DNA of 64,000 nucleotides, taken from an uncultured Butyricicoccus sp. Its GTDB lineage: Bacteria; Bacillota; Clostridia; Oscillospirales; Butyricicoccaceae. Shown here piece by piece: positions 50,292 through 59,596 of this stretch; position 1 is the first letter of the stretch, and every line of letters begins with the position of its first letter. The position numbers and the translations under genes were made by a program. Location: contig CALWBL010000001.1 of the NCBI GenBank assembly GCA_944376065.1, positions 248,001 through 312,000 of the forward strand, written 5' to 3'. The notes beneath the pieces were generated by a model that was not told the DNA's origin, did no database searches, and worked only from the letters and a program-made list of their open reading frames with translations.

Positions 50292-51506
50292 TTATTTATT
50301 AGCCATAGTTTCCTTAACAAGACGCTCGGTATCCTGTGCGATAACCAGTTCTTCGTTGGTAGGAATAACAAGAACTCGAACGCGTGCATAATCAACAGAA
50401 ATATCCATCTGACGACCACGATACTTATTCTTCTCTGGGTCAATCTTAATTCCAAGATACTCCATATGCTCACAAACGTCCCAACGAACAGAGCGGTCAT
50501 TTTCACCAACACCAGCAGTAAAGATAATAGCGTCTACGCCACCCATCTCGGCAATATAAGAGCCGATAATCTTCTTTACAGATACATTAAACATATCCTT
50601 AGCAAGAGCTGCACGAATGTTGCCATCTTCGATAGCTTGGTCTAAATCTCTAAAGTCAGATGAAACACCAGAAATGCCAAGCATACCTGATTTTTTATTT
50701 AAGATATTGATAACTTCATTGGCATTCATATTCTCATGCTCAGCTAAGAACTCGATTATAGCTGGGTCAATATTGCCTGCACGAGTACCCATTGGAAGAC
50801 CGTCCAGTGGAGTAAAGCCCATTGATGTATCAACAGACTTACCGCCATCAATAGCAGCGATAGAAGAGCCGTTGCCAAGGTGACAAGTGATAAGTTTTAG
50901 GCTCTCTATAGGACGACCAAGCATCTCAGCCGCCTGACGAGATACATACTTATGGCTGGTGCCATGGAAACCGTAACGACGGATTTTGTACTTCTGATAG
51001 TACTCATAAGGAATAGCGTACATATAGCTACGCTGAGGCATAGACTGATGGAAAGCAGTGTCAAATACAGCTACCTGAGGAATATCCTTGCCCATAACTT
51101 CTTCACAAGCGTGGATACCAACTAGGTTTGGTGGGTTGTGCAAAGGTGCAAGTGGAATACAAGCCTCAATCGCCTTGATAACCTTTTCAGTGATAAGTAC
51201 AGAGTCTGCGAAATATTCACCGCCATGAACCACACGATGACCAACGGCATTAATTTCGGACATATCGTTAATTACGCCCCATTCTTTATCAAGAAGAATG
51301 TCAATAACAGCCTTTATAGCATCAGCATGTGTAGCCATTGCAACATCAGACTTATACTTTTCATCTGACTTATTACCCTGATGTGTCAGCTTACCGTCAA
51401 TACCAATACGCTCACACAGACCCTTAGCCATAACAGCATTGGTATCCATATCAATGAGCTGATATTTTAGGGAAGAGCTTCCAGCATTGATAACCAAAAC
51501 CTTCAT
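50292..51506 (-). CDS. ackA: Acetate kinase
   Basis: 404 residues, normal length. ASKHA fold with [64 protein letters not shown] (in pieces) and FTAGVGEND. It makes ATP from acetyl phosphate in fermentation. pta is not adjacent. GGGAG precedes the ATG. The divergent neighbour tmcAL also uses acetate. Confidence 0.97.
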   Translation of the reverse strand: MKVLVINAGSSSLKYQLIDMDTNAVMAKGLCERIGIDGKLTHQGNKSDEKYKSDVAMATHADAIKAVIDILLDKEWGVINDMSEINAVGHRVVHGGEYFADSVLITEKVIKAIEACIPLAPLHNPPNLVGIHACEEVMGKDIPQVAVFDTAFHQSMPQRSYMYAIPYEYYQKYKIRRYGFHGTSHKYVSRQAAEMLGRPIESLKLITCHLGNGSSIAAIDGGKSVDTSMGFTPLDGLPMGTRAGNIDPAIIEFLAEHENMNANEVINILNKKSGMLGISGVSSDFRDLDQAIEDGNIRAALAKDMFNVSVKKIIGSYIAEMGGVDAIIFTAGVGENDRSVRWDVCEHMEYLGIKIDPEKNKYRGRQMDISVDYARVRVLVIPTNEELVIAQDTERLVKETMANK

Positions 51507-51691
51507 TTGTTCAAAACTCCCTTTTACAATTTGTTTTTACATATTTTCTGTGCATTGCAGAAAAACACAAAAGATAGTACAATAGTAACAACTTATGTTC
51601 TAACATATGTCGGATAAATCCTATACACATATATTGTACACCACCCACCGCATTTACACAACATATAAATTATCATTTTTTGGAGGATATT

Positions 51692-52894
51692 ATGAAAATT
51701 TGCGGCATTGTCGCTGAATATAACCCATTTCACAATGGTCATGCCTATCATATAGAACAAACAAGGCAAGTTTTAGGCAATCAAACAGCTATTGTGTGTA
51801 TTATGAGCGGAAATTATGTGCAACGTGGAGATGTTGCAATCTATGAAAAATATGAACGCGCAAAAGCCGCTGTAAAAAGCGGAGCTGACCTTATTTTAGA
51901 GCTTCCACTTGCTGCTTGTCTTTCATCTGCTGAGGGTTTTGCATATGGAAGTGTTCACCTTTTAAACTGCCTTGGCTGTGTAACACATATTTCATTTGGC
52001 AGCGAACATGGAGATATAAATGATATTTTAAAAGCATCTACACTTTCTGATAATAGCAATGTAGTTGAAAAATTACATCAAAATTTAAAACTTGGTATGC
52101 CTTACGCAGCGGCAATGCAAAAAGCGGTTGAAAATTTATATCCTAGTATTTCTGAGCTTTTTTCAAGTCCTAATAACACGCTTGGAATTGCTTATTGCTT
52201 TGCACTTAACAAACTAAAAAGTAATATAAAACCCATTACCATAGCTCGTAAAGGAGGCGGACATGATACCGAAGATATAATTTACAATATGCCCTCTGCC
52301 TCTTTTTTAAGAAAAATCACCTCAAAGAAATCATATTTAGAGTGTGAAAACTTTATGCCAAAGGAATCTTTTTATGAGTTTTCAGAAGCGATAAAACAAA
52401 ACACTGCACCTATTAAAATTGATTCCTTAAACCTTGCTTTACTTTCTCATTTAAAACGATTTTCAGCCAATGAGCTTAATCTATACTGTGGTGGAACAGA
52501 CGGACTTTCAAACCGACTTTTCACATCAATTCGTACACAAACAGATTTTGAGTCCATTTGCCATGCTGCACAAACAAGGCGTTATCCACTTGCAAGAATA
52601 AGACGAGCTATTTTAAGAACTTGGCTTGATTTACCTTATAATATGCCCGTTACAGCCAGTTATGCAAAAGTGCTTGCGATAGGGAAAAAAGGTCGTGAAG
52701 TTTTAAAAATCATGAAGAAAACCTGCACTTTACCAGTTATTACAAAACCTGTTTCGGGAAATCAGCTTGATGAAAATATAAGGCTCTCCCTTGAAAAAGA
52801 TGCTCTTGCAGATGATTTATATTATTTAGCTATGCCCAATAAATCTATGCATATTTCTGGTAATAGTTTTAGAAAAACTCCATTTATTCTATAA
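51692..52894 (+). CDS. tmcAL: tRNA(Met) cytidine acetate ligase
   Basis: 400 residues from the ATG at 51692, 5 nt after GGAGGA; an upstream in-frame TTG overlaps that site. Nucleotidyltransferase fold with GIVAEYNPFHNGH (HNGH 14-17), MSGNYVQRGDVAIYEKYERA (family block, shortened) and RKGGGHDT. TmcAL acetylates the wobble cytidine of elongator tRNA-Met using acetate and ATP. Divergent from ackA, a pairing that makes metabolic sense. Confidence 0.93.
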   Translation: MKICGIVAEYNPFHNGHAYHIEQTRQVLGNQTAIVCIMSGNYVQRGDVAIYEKYERAKAAVKSGADLILELPLAACLSSAEGFAYGSVHLLNCLGCVTHISFGSEHGDINDILKASTLSDNSNVVEKLHQNLKLGMPYAAAMQKAVENLYPSISELFSSPNNTLGIAYCFALNKLKSNIKPITIARKGGGHDTEDIIYNMPSASFLRKITSKKSYLECENFMPKESFYEFSEAIKQNTAPIKIDSLNLALLSHLKRFSANELNLYCGGTDGLSNRLFTSIRTQTDFESICHAAQTRRYPLARIRRAILRTWLDLPYNMPVTASYAKVLAIGKKGREVLKIMKKTCTLPVITKPVSGNQLDENIRLSLEKDALADDLYYLAMPNKSMHISGNSFRKTPFIL

Positions 52895-52895
52895 A

Positions 52896-52925
52896 AAATC
52901 CCGTTTCTTTACCAAAACGGGATTT
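52896..52925. terminator. Bidirectional terminator after tmcAL
   Basis: 11-bp stem AAATCCCGTTT/AAACGGGATTT (52896-52906 with 52915-52925). Confidence 0.87.
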
Positions 52926-52929
52926 AATT

Positions 52930-53130
52930 TTACACAACTTGAGTTGCAACAAGAAAAATAGCCGCCAAAATCACAAGCACCATGCGTGCTGCCGAACCAC
53001 GAACAACAAAATTTCCTACTTGTTTAGCTGCCTGATCTGCTTTTTTATTTACAAGCCAGTGCATATAAAGTGAAATCAAAACTACAACTGCAATACAGCC
53101 TAATCCTAAAAATCTAAAAATATTTTCCAT
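52930..53130 (-). CDS. Small two-helix membrane protein downstream of obgE
   Basis: 66 residues with hydrophobic segments about 6-24 and 49-64 and a basic middle (NKKADQAAKQ). No known family. The ATG lies 3 bp after the obgE stop codon, no clear ribosome site is present, and a terminator follows 5 bp after the stop. Reality is supported by position, coupling and membrane character, not by homology. Confidence 0.55.
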   Translation of the reverse strand: MENIFRFLGLGCIAVVVLISLYMHWLVNKKADQAAKQVGNFVVRGSAARMVLVILAAIFLVATQVV

Positions 53131-53133
53131 ATC

Positions 53134-54408
53134 TTAGTGCACATACTCAAATTCAATATCGCCAATAACGACAAAGTCGCCCTCTTCAACGCCCATTTGC
53201 TCAAGACGGTCATAGACACCAGCCTTTTTCAGCATACGGTCCATATATTGACGAGATTCATAGTCATCAGTGTTTACAGAACCCATAATTTTTTCAATCC
53301 AAGCACCACCAACAACATAGTAATCTTCGACTTTTTCTATTGTGATATCACGCTCAGAGACATCTGGCTGAACCTCTACATATTCTGGTTCATAAACAAA
53401 TACAGGTGGAAGTTGCTGAAGTTCATCCCAAGTTTTGAGCATAAGCTGCTGAACACCATTATGTGTAGCTGCTGAAAGCTCCACAAAATCAAAACCTTTT
53501 TCCTTTGCATAAGCTCTTAAACGCTCAAGATTTTCCTGATTATCTTCATTTAATAAATCAGTTTTATTAGCAACAAGAATTTGTGGACGAGCTGCAAGGA
53601 AATCGCTATAACCTGCAAGTTCAGAATTTATTGTTTCAACATCCTGCACAGGGTCACGCCCCTCGCTGCCTGATACATCAACTAAATGCAGAAGTAAACG
53701 ACAGCGGTCTACATGACGTAAAAAGTCATGTCCTAAACCTGCGCCCTCGCTTGCGCCCTCAATAATACCAGGGATGTCCGCCATAACAAAAGATTGTTCC
53801 TCACCAATGCGAACAACACCCAGATTTGGAATAAGTGTTGTAAAGTGATAGTTAGCAATTTTAGGTCTTGCAGCAGAAACAACGGACAGCAGGGTAGATT
53901 TACCAACATTAGGGAAACCAACTAATCCAACATCTGCAAGCAGTTTAAGCTCAAGGATAATATCACGTTCAACACCTGGCTGACCTGGTTTTGCAAAGCG
54001 TGGAGCTTGACGGGTAGGTGTGGCAAAATGAGTGTTACCCCAACCGCCATTGCCGCCTTTAGCAGCTACAAAAGGCTCATTATCTGACATATCATGAATT
54101 ACTTGACCAGTTTGCCTATCACGAATGATAGTTCCACGAGGCACACGAATAACAAGATCTGCACCATCTTTGCCTTTCATGCGTTTGCTCATGCCGTTTT
54201 CGCCTGCTGCTGCGACATACTTTTTCTTATATCGGAAATCAAGCAAAGTTGATAGATTGTCATCCACTTTAAATACAACAGAACCACCTCTGCCGCCGTC
54301 GCCGCCATCTGGGCCACCTGCTGCGACATATTTTTCACGATGAAAACCAACTTTGCCATCTCCACCTTTACCGGATATGATTTTAATTTTAGCAACATCA
54401 ATAAACAT
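53134..54408 (-). CDS. obgE: GTPase Obg
   Basis: 424 residues from the ATG at 54408 (AAAAGGAGG upstream; a frame to 54456 crosses the rpmA terminator). The Gly-rich Obg fold (1-157), the G domain with GFPNVGKS (164-171), DIPGIIEGASEGAGLGHDFL and NKTD, and a C-terminal OCT domain (about 345-424) are present. It acts in 50S assembly and stress control. Last large gene of rplU-prp-rpmA-obgE. Confidence 0.97.
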   Translation of the reverse strand: MFIDVAKIKIISGKGGDGKVGFHREKYVAAGGPDGGDGGRGGSVVFKVDDNLSTLLDFRYKKKYVAAAGENGMSKRMKGKDGADLVIRVPRGTIIRDRQTGQVIHDMSDNEPFVAAKGGNGGWGNTHFATPTRQAPRFAKPGQPGVERDIILELKLLADVGLVGFPNVGKSTLLSVVSAARPKIANYHFTTLIPNLGVVRIGEEQSFVMADIPGIIEGASEGAGLGHDFLRHVDRCRLLLHLVDVSGSEGRDPVQDVETINSELAGYSDFLAARPQILVANKTDLLNEDNQENLERLRAYAKEKGFDFVELSAATHNGVQQLMLKTWDELQQLPPVFVYEPEYVEVQPDVSERDITIEKVEDYYVVGGAWIEKIMGSVNTDDYESRQYMDRMLKKAGVYDRLEQMGVEEGDFVVIGDIEFEYVH

Positions 54409-54441
54409 TATTTTTCGCCTCCTTTTTTGTTTTAAATAGGA

Positions 54442-54469
54442 AAATCCCAGACACAACCGTCTGGGATTT
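54442..54469 (-). terminator. Terminator/attenuator between rpmA and obgE
   Basis: Stem AAATCCCAGAC/GTCTGGGATTT (54469-54459 with 54452-54442), then TTCC. Only about 30 nt separate it from obgE, so obgE probably depends on readthrough. Confidence 0.78.
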
Positions 54470-54479
54470 AAAAATCAAA

Positions 54480-54758
54480 TTACTGTGGGTAAACAGAAAC
54501 CTTCTTGCGATCCTTGCCAACGCGCTCGAAACGAACAACGCCAGCAACCTTTGCAAACAAGGTGTCATCAGATCCACGACCTACATTAGTACCTGGGTGA
54601 ATCTTTGTGCCACGCTGACGAACAAGAATGTTGCCTGCTGGAACAACCTGACCGTCTGCACGCTTTACACCAAGACGCTTGGACTCAGAGTCACGACCAT
54701 TCTTGGTAGAACCTACGCCCTTCTTGTGAGCGAAAAACTGTAAACTAATCTTCAGCAT
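54480..54758 (-). CDS. rpmA: 50S ribosomal protein L27 with cleavable N-terminus
   Basis: 92 residues. Begins [14 protein letters not shown]; the nine-residue extension ending LQFF is the Firmicute type that the Prp protease removes before A10. The body [19 protein letters not shown] and [16 protein letters not shown] are typical. Its start overlaps the end of prp by 14 bp. Confidence 0.97.
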   Translation of the reverse strand: MLKISLQFFAHKKGVGSTKNGRDSESKRLGVKRADGQVVPAGNILVRQRGTKIHPGTNVGRGSDDTLFAKVAGVVRFERVGKDRKKVSVYPQ

Positions 54759-55080
54759 CGTTTTGCACCTCCATTACGCTTACGAATTCAGAATATTGAG
54801 CTGCAAGTTCAGTGTAGAAAATTTTAAGTGCTTTCATACCATCTTGCCCCGCATTAAGCTCATTAGCAGGGAGAGTTAAACGGATATGGGCCCCTTCATC
54901 TTCAATGAGAGCATCAACGTTTATTTTCTGTACATCGTACAATAAAGCGTGTGTCATTTGCACTGCACTTGTTATTGCCGCGCAGACAATATCCTCGCCC
55001 TCTTCTGCATAGTCTGCATGACCGAGGAGATCGACTGCCTGTATTTTATCTTGCGACACAAAAAACGTAATACGAGTCAT
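54745..55080 (-). CDS. prp: Ribosomal-processing cysteine protease Prp
   Basis: 111 residues with catalytic His21 in [16 protein letters not shown] and Cys33. It cleaves the L27 extension encoded by the next gene. Position between rplU and rpmA is the family norm. The ATG overlaps the stop of rplU (TAATG), and its end overlaps rpmA. Confidence 0.95.
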   Translation of the reverse strand: MTRITFFVSQDKIQAVDLLGHADYAEEGEDIVCAAITSAVQMTHALLYDVQKINVDALIEDEGAHIRLTLPANELNAGQDGMKALKIFYTELAAQYSEFVSVMEVQNDAED

Positions 55081-55391
55081 TACGCCTTAATCGCACCAAT
55101 AGTTACCTTTGTGTAAGGCTGACGATGACCCTGACGACGACGGTAGCCCTTCTTTGGCTTCATCTTGAAGATGTTGATCTTCTTCTGCTTGCCAGTCTTA
55201 TCAGCTGTTGCTGTCACGGTTGCACCCTCAACATAAGGAGCACCAACCTTTAGCTCAGCACCATTGCCTACTGCCAGAATCTTGTCAAAAGTTACGGTTT
55301 CGCCGTCCTCTACGCCGAGCTTCTCAACGTAAATTACGTCGCCTTCAGATACTTTGTACTGCTTGCCACCAGTTACCAGAATTGCATACAT
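55080..55391 (-). CDS. rplU: 50S ribosomal protein L21
   Basis: 103 residues, starting [18 protein letters not shown], with [20 protein letters not shown] in the C-terminal RNA-binding part (quoted in family pieces). GAGAGGTG precedes the ATG. First gene of the operon, behind a structured leader. Confidence 0.97.
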   Translation of the reverse strand: MYAILVTGGKQYKVSEGDVIYVEKLGVEDGETVTFDKILAVGNGAELKVGAPYVEGATVTATADKTGKQKKINIFKMKPKKGYRRRQGHRQPYTKVTIGAIKA

Positions 55392-55488
55392 TTCGGTAGC
55401 ACCTCTCTTTCATTATTAGAGTCACGCTCTTGTGGGTGTTGCCACACATGGGCAAACTTAACCTACCCCATTTGATGCGGCCTCATGT
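55392..55488 (-). promoter_or_regulatory. L21 leader RNA
   Basis: The leader carries GCATCAAATGGGGTAGGTTA, GTTTGCCCATGTGTGGCAAC and CACAAGAGCGTGACTC, the arrangement I associate with the Firmicute L21 leader (recalled, not aligned). It contains GGGTAGGTTAAGTTTGCCC, which can fold GGG/CCC. It likely mediates ribosomal-protein feedback. Confidence 0.65.
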
Positions 55489-55517
55489 AGAATACCACAG
55501 ATTTCTACATTTGTCAA
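55489..55517 (-). promoter_or_regulatory. Promoter of rplU-prp-rpmA-obgE
   Basis: Minus strand TTGACA (55517-55512), 17-bp spacer, TATTCT (55494-55489). Confidence 0.82.
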
Positions 55518-55531
55518 TGCGTTTTTACTTT

Positions 55532-56206
55532 TTATTTTAAGTTATTTTCCTTAACAACTGCACCATTGTCGGTGCCTATAACAATCTTTTTGCAAGTGTT
55601 TAAAAATAGACCATGCTCTAAAACGCCAACCATTCCAGTGAGCTTGCTTGCAACATAATTTATATCAAAACCTGCACCAAGCTGTAAATCTGCGATAAAA
55701 TTTCCATTATCGGTTATATATGGTTTGCCATCTCTGATTCTAAGCACTGGTTTTAGACCAAAATCGGTCATTTTCTTCATTGTTTGCTTGGAACCATACT
55801 GAGCTATTTCAACAGCAAGAGGAAAGGCACCAATAGCATCTACAAGTTTGGACTCGTCCATAACCCAGATAACTTCCTTAGACATATCAGCAACAACTTT
55901 TTCACGGTATAAAGCACCGCCACCGCCTTTAATTGCGTTAAACTGTGTATCAATTTCGTCTACACCATCAATATCAATATCAATATAATCAACCTCATCA
56001 ATCGTGAGCAGTGGAATACCTAATGCTATTGCCTGCTGCTCAGTTGCCTTAGATGTTGGCACAGCCTTAATTTTAAGACCATTTTTCACCATTTCACCTA
56101 CTGCATTTACCACATGATAAGCGGTGGAACCTGTACCAAGACCAACAATCATACCATCTTTTACAAACTCCGCAGCTTTATCACCAGCTATTTTTTTCTT
56201 ATCCAC
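55532..56206 (-). CDS. rpiA: Ribose-5-phosphate isomerase A
   Basis: 224 residues from GTG at 56206 (GGGAGGA upstream). Motifs: GLGTGSTA near the N-terminus, DIDIDGVDEID with the catalytic Asp pair, KGGGGALYREK with the catalytic Lys, and the C-terminal GVLEHGLF. It interconverts ribose 5-phosphate and ribulose 5-phosphate. Single gene. Confidence 0.96.
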   Translation of the reverse strand: MDKKKIAGDKAAEFVKDGMIVGLGTGSTAYHVVNAVGEMVKNGLKIKAVPTSKATEQQAIALGIPLLTIDEVDYIDIDIDGVDEIDTQFNAIKGGGGALYREKVVADMSKEVIWVMDESKLVDAIGAFPLAVEIAQYGSKQTMKKMTDFGLKPVLRIRDGKPYITDNGNFIADLQLGAGFDINYVASKLTGMVGVLEHGLFLNTCKKIVIGTDNGAVVKENNLK

Positions 56207-56268
56207 TTTCTATTCCTCCCATTTTTTTATATTTTTTACGCATTTTTATATTCTTAATCACTGTATTT

Positions 56269-56298
56269 ATTATATCCTTATTGAAAGCAAAAAGTCAA
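56269..56298 (-). promoter_or_regulatory. rpiA promoter
   Basis: Minus strand TTGACT (56298-56293), 18-bp spacer, TATAAT (56274-56269). Confidence 0.75.
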
Positions 56299-56330
56299 TC
56301 TATCTAACTAAACAACAGTGAATATAAAAA

Positions 56331-56365
56331 GGCTTGCACCCACTTATTAAAAGTAAGTGCAAACC
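56331..56365 (-). terminator. Terminator of nagB
   Basis: Minus strand GGTTTGCAC/GTGCAAGCC 9-bp stem with an inner ACTT/AAGT, then TTTTTATA. Confidence 0.78.
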
Positions 56366-56404
56366 TAAGAAAAATGGAATGGGTAGAATATAGCTATTTA
56401 TAAA

Positions 56405-57139
56405 TTACATTTTATCAACAAGTGAAAGTGCAGCCTCATCAGCAATAACAATAGCATCATTATGTAATTGCAGAATAGAACCTGGAACATGAGGAGTTAC
56501 AGGACCAAAGCAAGACTCTTTGATTGCCCAAGCCTTATCTTCTCCGCTTGCAACCACAATAACCTTTTTAGCTGCCATAATAGTGTGTATACCCATTGAA
56601 TAAGCACGGTGTGGAACATCGTCAGCACTTGCAAAGAAACGCTTATTAGCCTCTATTGTAGACTCAGCAAGTTCTACGCAATGTGTACCTTTACTATAAC
56701 AATCACTAGGCTCATTAAAACCTATATGACCGTTTCTTCCTATACCAAGAAGCTGCATATCAACGCCGCCAAGACGTTCTAAAAGTGCGTCATATCTTGC
56801 ACATTCCTTATTCTCATCTTTTTCCATACCATCTGGCAGATTGATTCTATCTCGTGAGATATTTACATGATTAAAGAAGTTCGTATACATAAAATTATGA
56901 TAACTCTGTTCATCTTGTGGACTAAGTCCGTAGTATTCATCAAGGTTTACAGTTGTAACCTCAGAAAAGTCAATATCACCCTTTTCGTACCACTTAATAA
57001 GCTGCTGATAAATACCTATTGGCGAAGAACCAGTGGCAAGACCTAATATACTGTTTGGTTTTAAAATAACCTGTGCAGAGATAATATTAGCTGCCTTACG
57101 GCTCATGTCATTGTAGTCTTTTGCTCTGATAATTTTCAT
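56405..57139 (-). CDS. nagB: Glucosamine-6-phosphate deaminase
   Basis: 244 residues. Motifs LGLATGSSPIGIYQ (phosphate loop), TVNLDEYYGL (catalytic Asp), LLGIGRNGHIGFNEP (catalytic Asp/His/Glu region) and TTHC-like GTHCVELAEST. It converts glucosamine 6-phosphate to fructose 6-phosphate and ammonia. No nagA or PTS gene is next to it. A BglG-type RAT and overlapping terminator lie in its leader, with a BglG-family gene 1.2 kb away, so induction by antitermination is likely. Confidence 0.95.
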   Translation of the reverse strand: MKIIRAKDYNDMSRKAANIISAQVILKPNSILGLATGSSPIGIYQQLIKWYEKGDIDFSEVTTVNLDEYYGLSPQDEQSYHNFMYTNFFNHVNISRDRINLPDGMEKDENKECARYDALLERLGGVDMQLLGIGRNGHIGFNEPSDCYSKGTHCVELAESTIEANKRFFASADDVPHRAYSMGIHTIMAAKKVIVVASGEDKAWAIKESCFGPVTPHVPGSILQLHNDAIVIADEAALSLVDKM

Positions 57140-57170
57140 AATAACTCAAACTCCTTTAAATAAATAGCAA

Positions 57171-57236
57171 CAAAAAAAGACCAAAGCTCAAACGGGTACA
57201 CCTACACTAGGGATACTGTTTTAAAACTTGGTCTTG
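57171..57236 (-). terminator. Leader terminator of nagB, overlapping the RAT
   Basis: Minus strand AAGACCAAG/CTTTGGTCTT (57235-57227 with 57186-57177) closes a loop of about 40 nt and is followed by TTTTTTTG. Its 5' arm shares bases with the RAT, so the two structures exclude each other. Confidence 0.75.
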
Positions 57237-57258
57237 CCTGCATTACCAGTAACAATCC
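57230..57258 (-). promoter_or_regulatory. Ribonucleic antiterminator (RAT) for a BglG/LicT-type protein
   Basis: 29-nt minus-strand element beginning GGATTGTTACTGGTAATGC and ending AGGCAAGACC. It follows the BglG/LicT pattern GGATTGTTACTGnnnnnGCAGGCAAAACC closely, differing mainly A to G near the end. It overlaps the terminator 5' arm, as required. Confidence 0.85.
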
Positions 57259-57310
57259 GAATATTTCAGATAGCTATATTAAATTTATAAATCCACTCTC
57301 GGATAAATAA

Positions 57311-57339
57311 AATATATCACTACACGGATTTAATGTCAA
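57311..57339 (-). promoter_or_regulatory. nagB promoter
   Basis: Minus strand TTGACA (57339-57334), 17-bp spacer, TATATT (57316-57311). The leader of about 165 nt includes the RAT and terminator. Confidence 0.8.
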
Positions 57340-57448
57340 CATATTTTAATAAAAAAATAAAACAAAATTTAAATATTGAATTTTATATATTTTATAGTTA
57401 AAATCATCTCATAAACTAGCAATACAACATTGAAAGGACTAATATAAA

Positions 57449-58321
57449 ATGGCGCTATACACCATAAAAAATGAGCTTTTATCTGCTCAAATTCAAAGTA
57501 AAGGTGCAGAACTTAAATCTTTAAAAAAATCAGAAAAAGAATATATGTGGTCTGCAAATCCTAAGTACTGGTCAAGGGTTTCCCCTATTCTTTTTCCGTT
57601 TATAGGCAAGACAAACAATATGCAGTATTATGTAGATTCTAAATGCTATCCTATGACAGCACATGGTTTTGCTAGAGATATGGAGTTTTCACTTGCCAAT
57701 CAAACTGAAAATGAATTATGGTTTTATATACAAAGCGATGAAAATACATTTAACAAATTTCCATTTGAGTTTCGTTTAGAAATTGGATACAAGCTCACAA
57801 ATGATACTCTTGAAATTATGTGGCGTGTTATAAATCCATCTAATGAAATTTTGCCATTTTCCATAGGCGGGCACCCAGCATTTATTTGTCCTCCAGATTC
57901 ATCTTGCAATCAGTCTGAATGTTATCTGAAATTTGATAGATATGATAATTTAAAATCCACAAAAATTAGTGAAAATGGTCTGGCTGTTGATGAATATATA
58001 TCTATAAACACAGAAAAAGGATATATAAATATAACAAAAGAACTAAAGGATTTGCAAACAGTTGTATTTGAAAATAATCAGTGTAATGAAATTTCACTTT
58101 GCACAAAAGATAAAAAGCCATATGTTTCAGTTAGCTTTGATTCACCTGTTGTAGCACTTTGGACTCCAACAGAGAAAAATGCTCCATTTTTCTGCATTGA
58201 ACCTTGGTATGGAGTCTGTGATCGAGATGGATATATTGGCGATATTAAAGACCGTCCATTTCAAAATCTGCTCAATCCATATAGCACTTTTAATGCAAAT
58301 TATAAAATTAAAATCTATTAA
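57449..58321 (+). CDS. Aldose 1-epimerase family protein (LacX-like)
   Basis: 290 residues, galactose-mutarotase fold. Markers: KGAELKSLKK, YMWSANPKYWSRVSPILFPFIG (in pieces), HGFARDMEF with the catalytic His, VINPSNEILPFSIGGHPAF, and IEPWYGVCDRDG with the catalytic Glu. The group acts on unknown sugars, often listed as LacX. It is divergent from nagB. The ATG follows GAAAGGA. Confidence 0.88.
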   Translation: MALYTIKNELLSAQIQSKGAELKSLKKSEKEYMWSANPKYWSRVSPILFPFIGKTNNMQYYVDSKCYPMTAHGFARDMEFSLANQTENELWFYIQSDENTFNKFPFEFRLEIGYKLTNDTLEIMWRVINPSNEILPFSIGGHPAFICPPDSSCNQSECYLKFDRYDNLKSTKISENGLAVDEYISINTEKGYINITKELKDLQTVVFENNQCNEISLCTKDKKPYVSVSFDSPVVALWTPTEKNAPFFCIEPWYGVCDRDGYIGDIKDRPFQNLLNPYSTFNANYKIKIY

Positions 58322-58329
58322 AGTATGAG

Positions 58330-58363
58330 AAAACCTGTCTTTAATAAAGACAGGTTTTTTATT
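58330..58363. terminator. Terminator between the mutarotase-like and antiterminator genes
   Basis: AAAACCTGTCTTT / AAAGACAGGTTTTTTATT stem (about 58330-58342 with 58346-58358), T-rich on the plus side; it also overlaps the end of the minus-strand gene. Confidence 0.72.
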
Positions 58364-59183
58364 CTTTAGCTTGTAAACGTGATATATGTAGGCATAAATA
58401 TAAAAGCTCATCTGATGTCATTTGAAAATCATAATGTTGTTTAAGATGTTCTTTTATTTTCTCTGTACATTTATATGCAGTTTCATTTTGTTTTGCAACA
58501 GACTGTAAAACAGTATTCATATTATCATCATAATGGGTATTAGAAAGTATACGCTGTGCGAAAAATTTTAAATGAGTTATAAATCTATAAAATGCCAATG
58601 AATCCTCATCAAGTATTATATCTAAATAACTGCTTACTATTTGACATATCTCCTGCATGATTTTTGTCATATTATAAGCAAGGCTTTGTTCCTTTTGTTG
58701 TGCATTTACAAAATCCAGAGCAAAAACTGCCGTTTCATCATCTTTTAGTTTTATATTCATATCTTTCTCTATTATTTTATTTGCCATCAATGCAATCTGG
58801 TATTCACTTGGATAAAACCTTTTAATATCCCATTTAAGCGGATTTTCATAAGTTATATTATCTTTATAACGTATTATTGCAGCAGATATATGCTCACTTA
58901 AACTTATATATATATTATCGTTTATAGGTTTTCCGAGTGTAATTTTTGCTTGACTTATAACTTTTTCACTTATAAGCATATGTTCAACTGGAATTTTTGC
59001 TAAAATCTCCTCTACTCTGTTATTTTTACTTGTTATGGTGAAAGTTTTCTCAATTTTGCTTTCATCTACCTCATCTCCTGCGGAATGACCAAAGGCTAAA
59101 CCTCGCCCCATTATCACAGTTTCAACACCAGAAAGATTTCGTGTAATTACAACATTATTATTAAGAATCTTTTCTATGACCAT
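58359..59183 (-). CDS. BglG/LicT-family transcriptional antiterminator
   Basis: 274 residues from the ATG at 59183 (AAAGG upstream; a longer frame to 59270 runs through its promoter). CAT RNA-binding domain (about 1-57: MVIEKILNNNVVITRN, GRGLAFGHSAGDEVD), PRD1 (about 65-168) and PRD2 (about 172-274), each with phosphorylatable histidines in the expected places. PTS phosphorylation should control RNA binding. No PTS genes or own RAT are close; the nagB RAT is 2 kb away. Confidence 0.92.
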   Translation of the reverse strand: MVIEKILNNNVVITRNLSGVETVIMGRGLAFGHSAGDEVDESKIEKTFTITSKNNRVEEILAKIPVEHMLISEKVISQAKITLGKPINDNIYISLSEHISAAIIRYKDNITYENPLKWDIKRFYPSEYQIALMANKIIEKDMNIKLKDDETAVFALDFVNAQQKEQSLAYNMTKIMQEICQIVSSYLDIILDEDSLAFYRFITHLKFFAQRILSNTHYDDNMNTVLQSVAKQNETAYKCTEKIKEHLKQHYDFQMTSDELLYLCLHISRLQAKE

Positions 59184-59212
59184 AGATTTTAGCCTTTCTT
59201 GATAGCGGATAA

Positions 59213-59247
59213 ATAATATTCTCCAAAACAGTATAACATATACTTGT
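59213..59247 (-). promoter_or_regulatory. Probable promoter of the antiterminator gene
   Basis: Extended -10 TGTTATACT on the minus strand with a weak -35 (TTTTTA, 17-bp spacer). Confidence 0.45.
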
Positions 59248-59253
59248 AAATAT

Positions 59254-59292
59254 AAAAAGGCACAATGCAAAGTTTTTATCTTTGCATTATGC
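59254..59292 (-). terminator. Terminator of the SASP gene
   Basis: Minus strand GGCATAATGCAAAG/CTTTGCATTGTGCC, 14 pairs with one G-U, followed by TTTTTATA. Confidence 0.87.
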
Positions 59293-59330
59293 CCCTATAT
59301 TAATATTAGACTATCTGTTTTTGTTTCAGA

Positions 59331-59543
59331 TTAGCCCTTAGATGCCATATCCTGCTCGTAAGCCTGAATCATCTTTTTAACCATCTGACCGCCAACAGAA
59401 CCTGCCTGACGAGAGGTTAAATCACCGTTGTAACCCTGCTTTAGGTTTACGCCAACTTCAGATGCTGCTTCCATCTTGAAACGCTCCATTGCTGCACGAG
59501 CTTCTGGTACTACTATCTTGTTAGAACTATTCTGATTAGACAT
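59331..59543 (-). CDS. Alpha/beta-type small acid-soluble spore protein
   Basis: 70 residues. The two conserved blocks are MEAASEVGVNL (with the GPR protease site region at KMEAASE) and GDLTSRQAGSVGGQMVKKMIQ. It coats and protects spore DNA and is degraded at germination. AAAGGAG precedes the ATG, and a forespore-type promoter lies upstream. Confidence 0.96.
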   Translation of the reverse strand: MSNQNSSNKIVVPEARAAMERFKMEAASEVGVNLKQGYNGDLTSRQAGSVGGQMVKKMIQAYEQDMASKG

Positions 59544-59596
59544 TGTTCAAACACTCCTTTTAAAAATTAAATTTGTTTTTGGGGATTTGCTGATAT

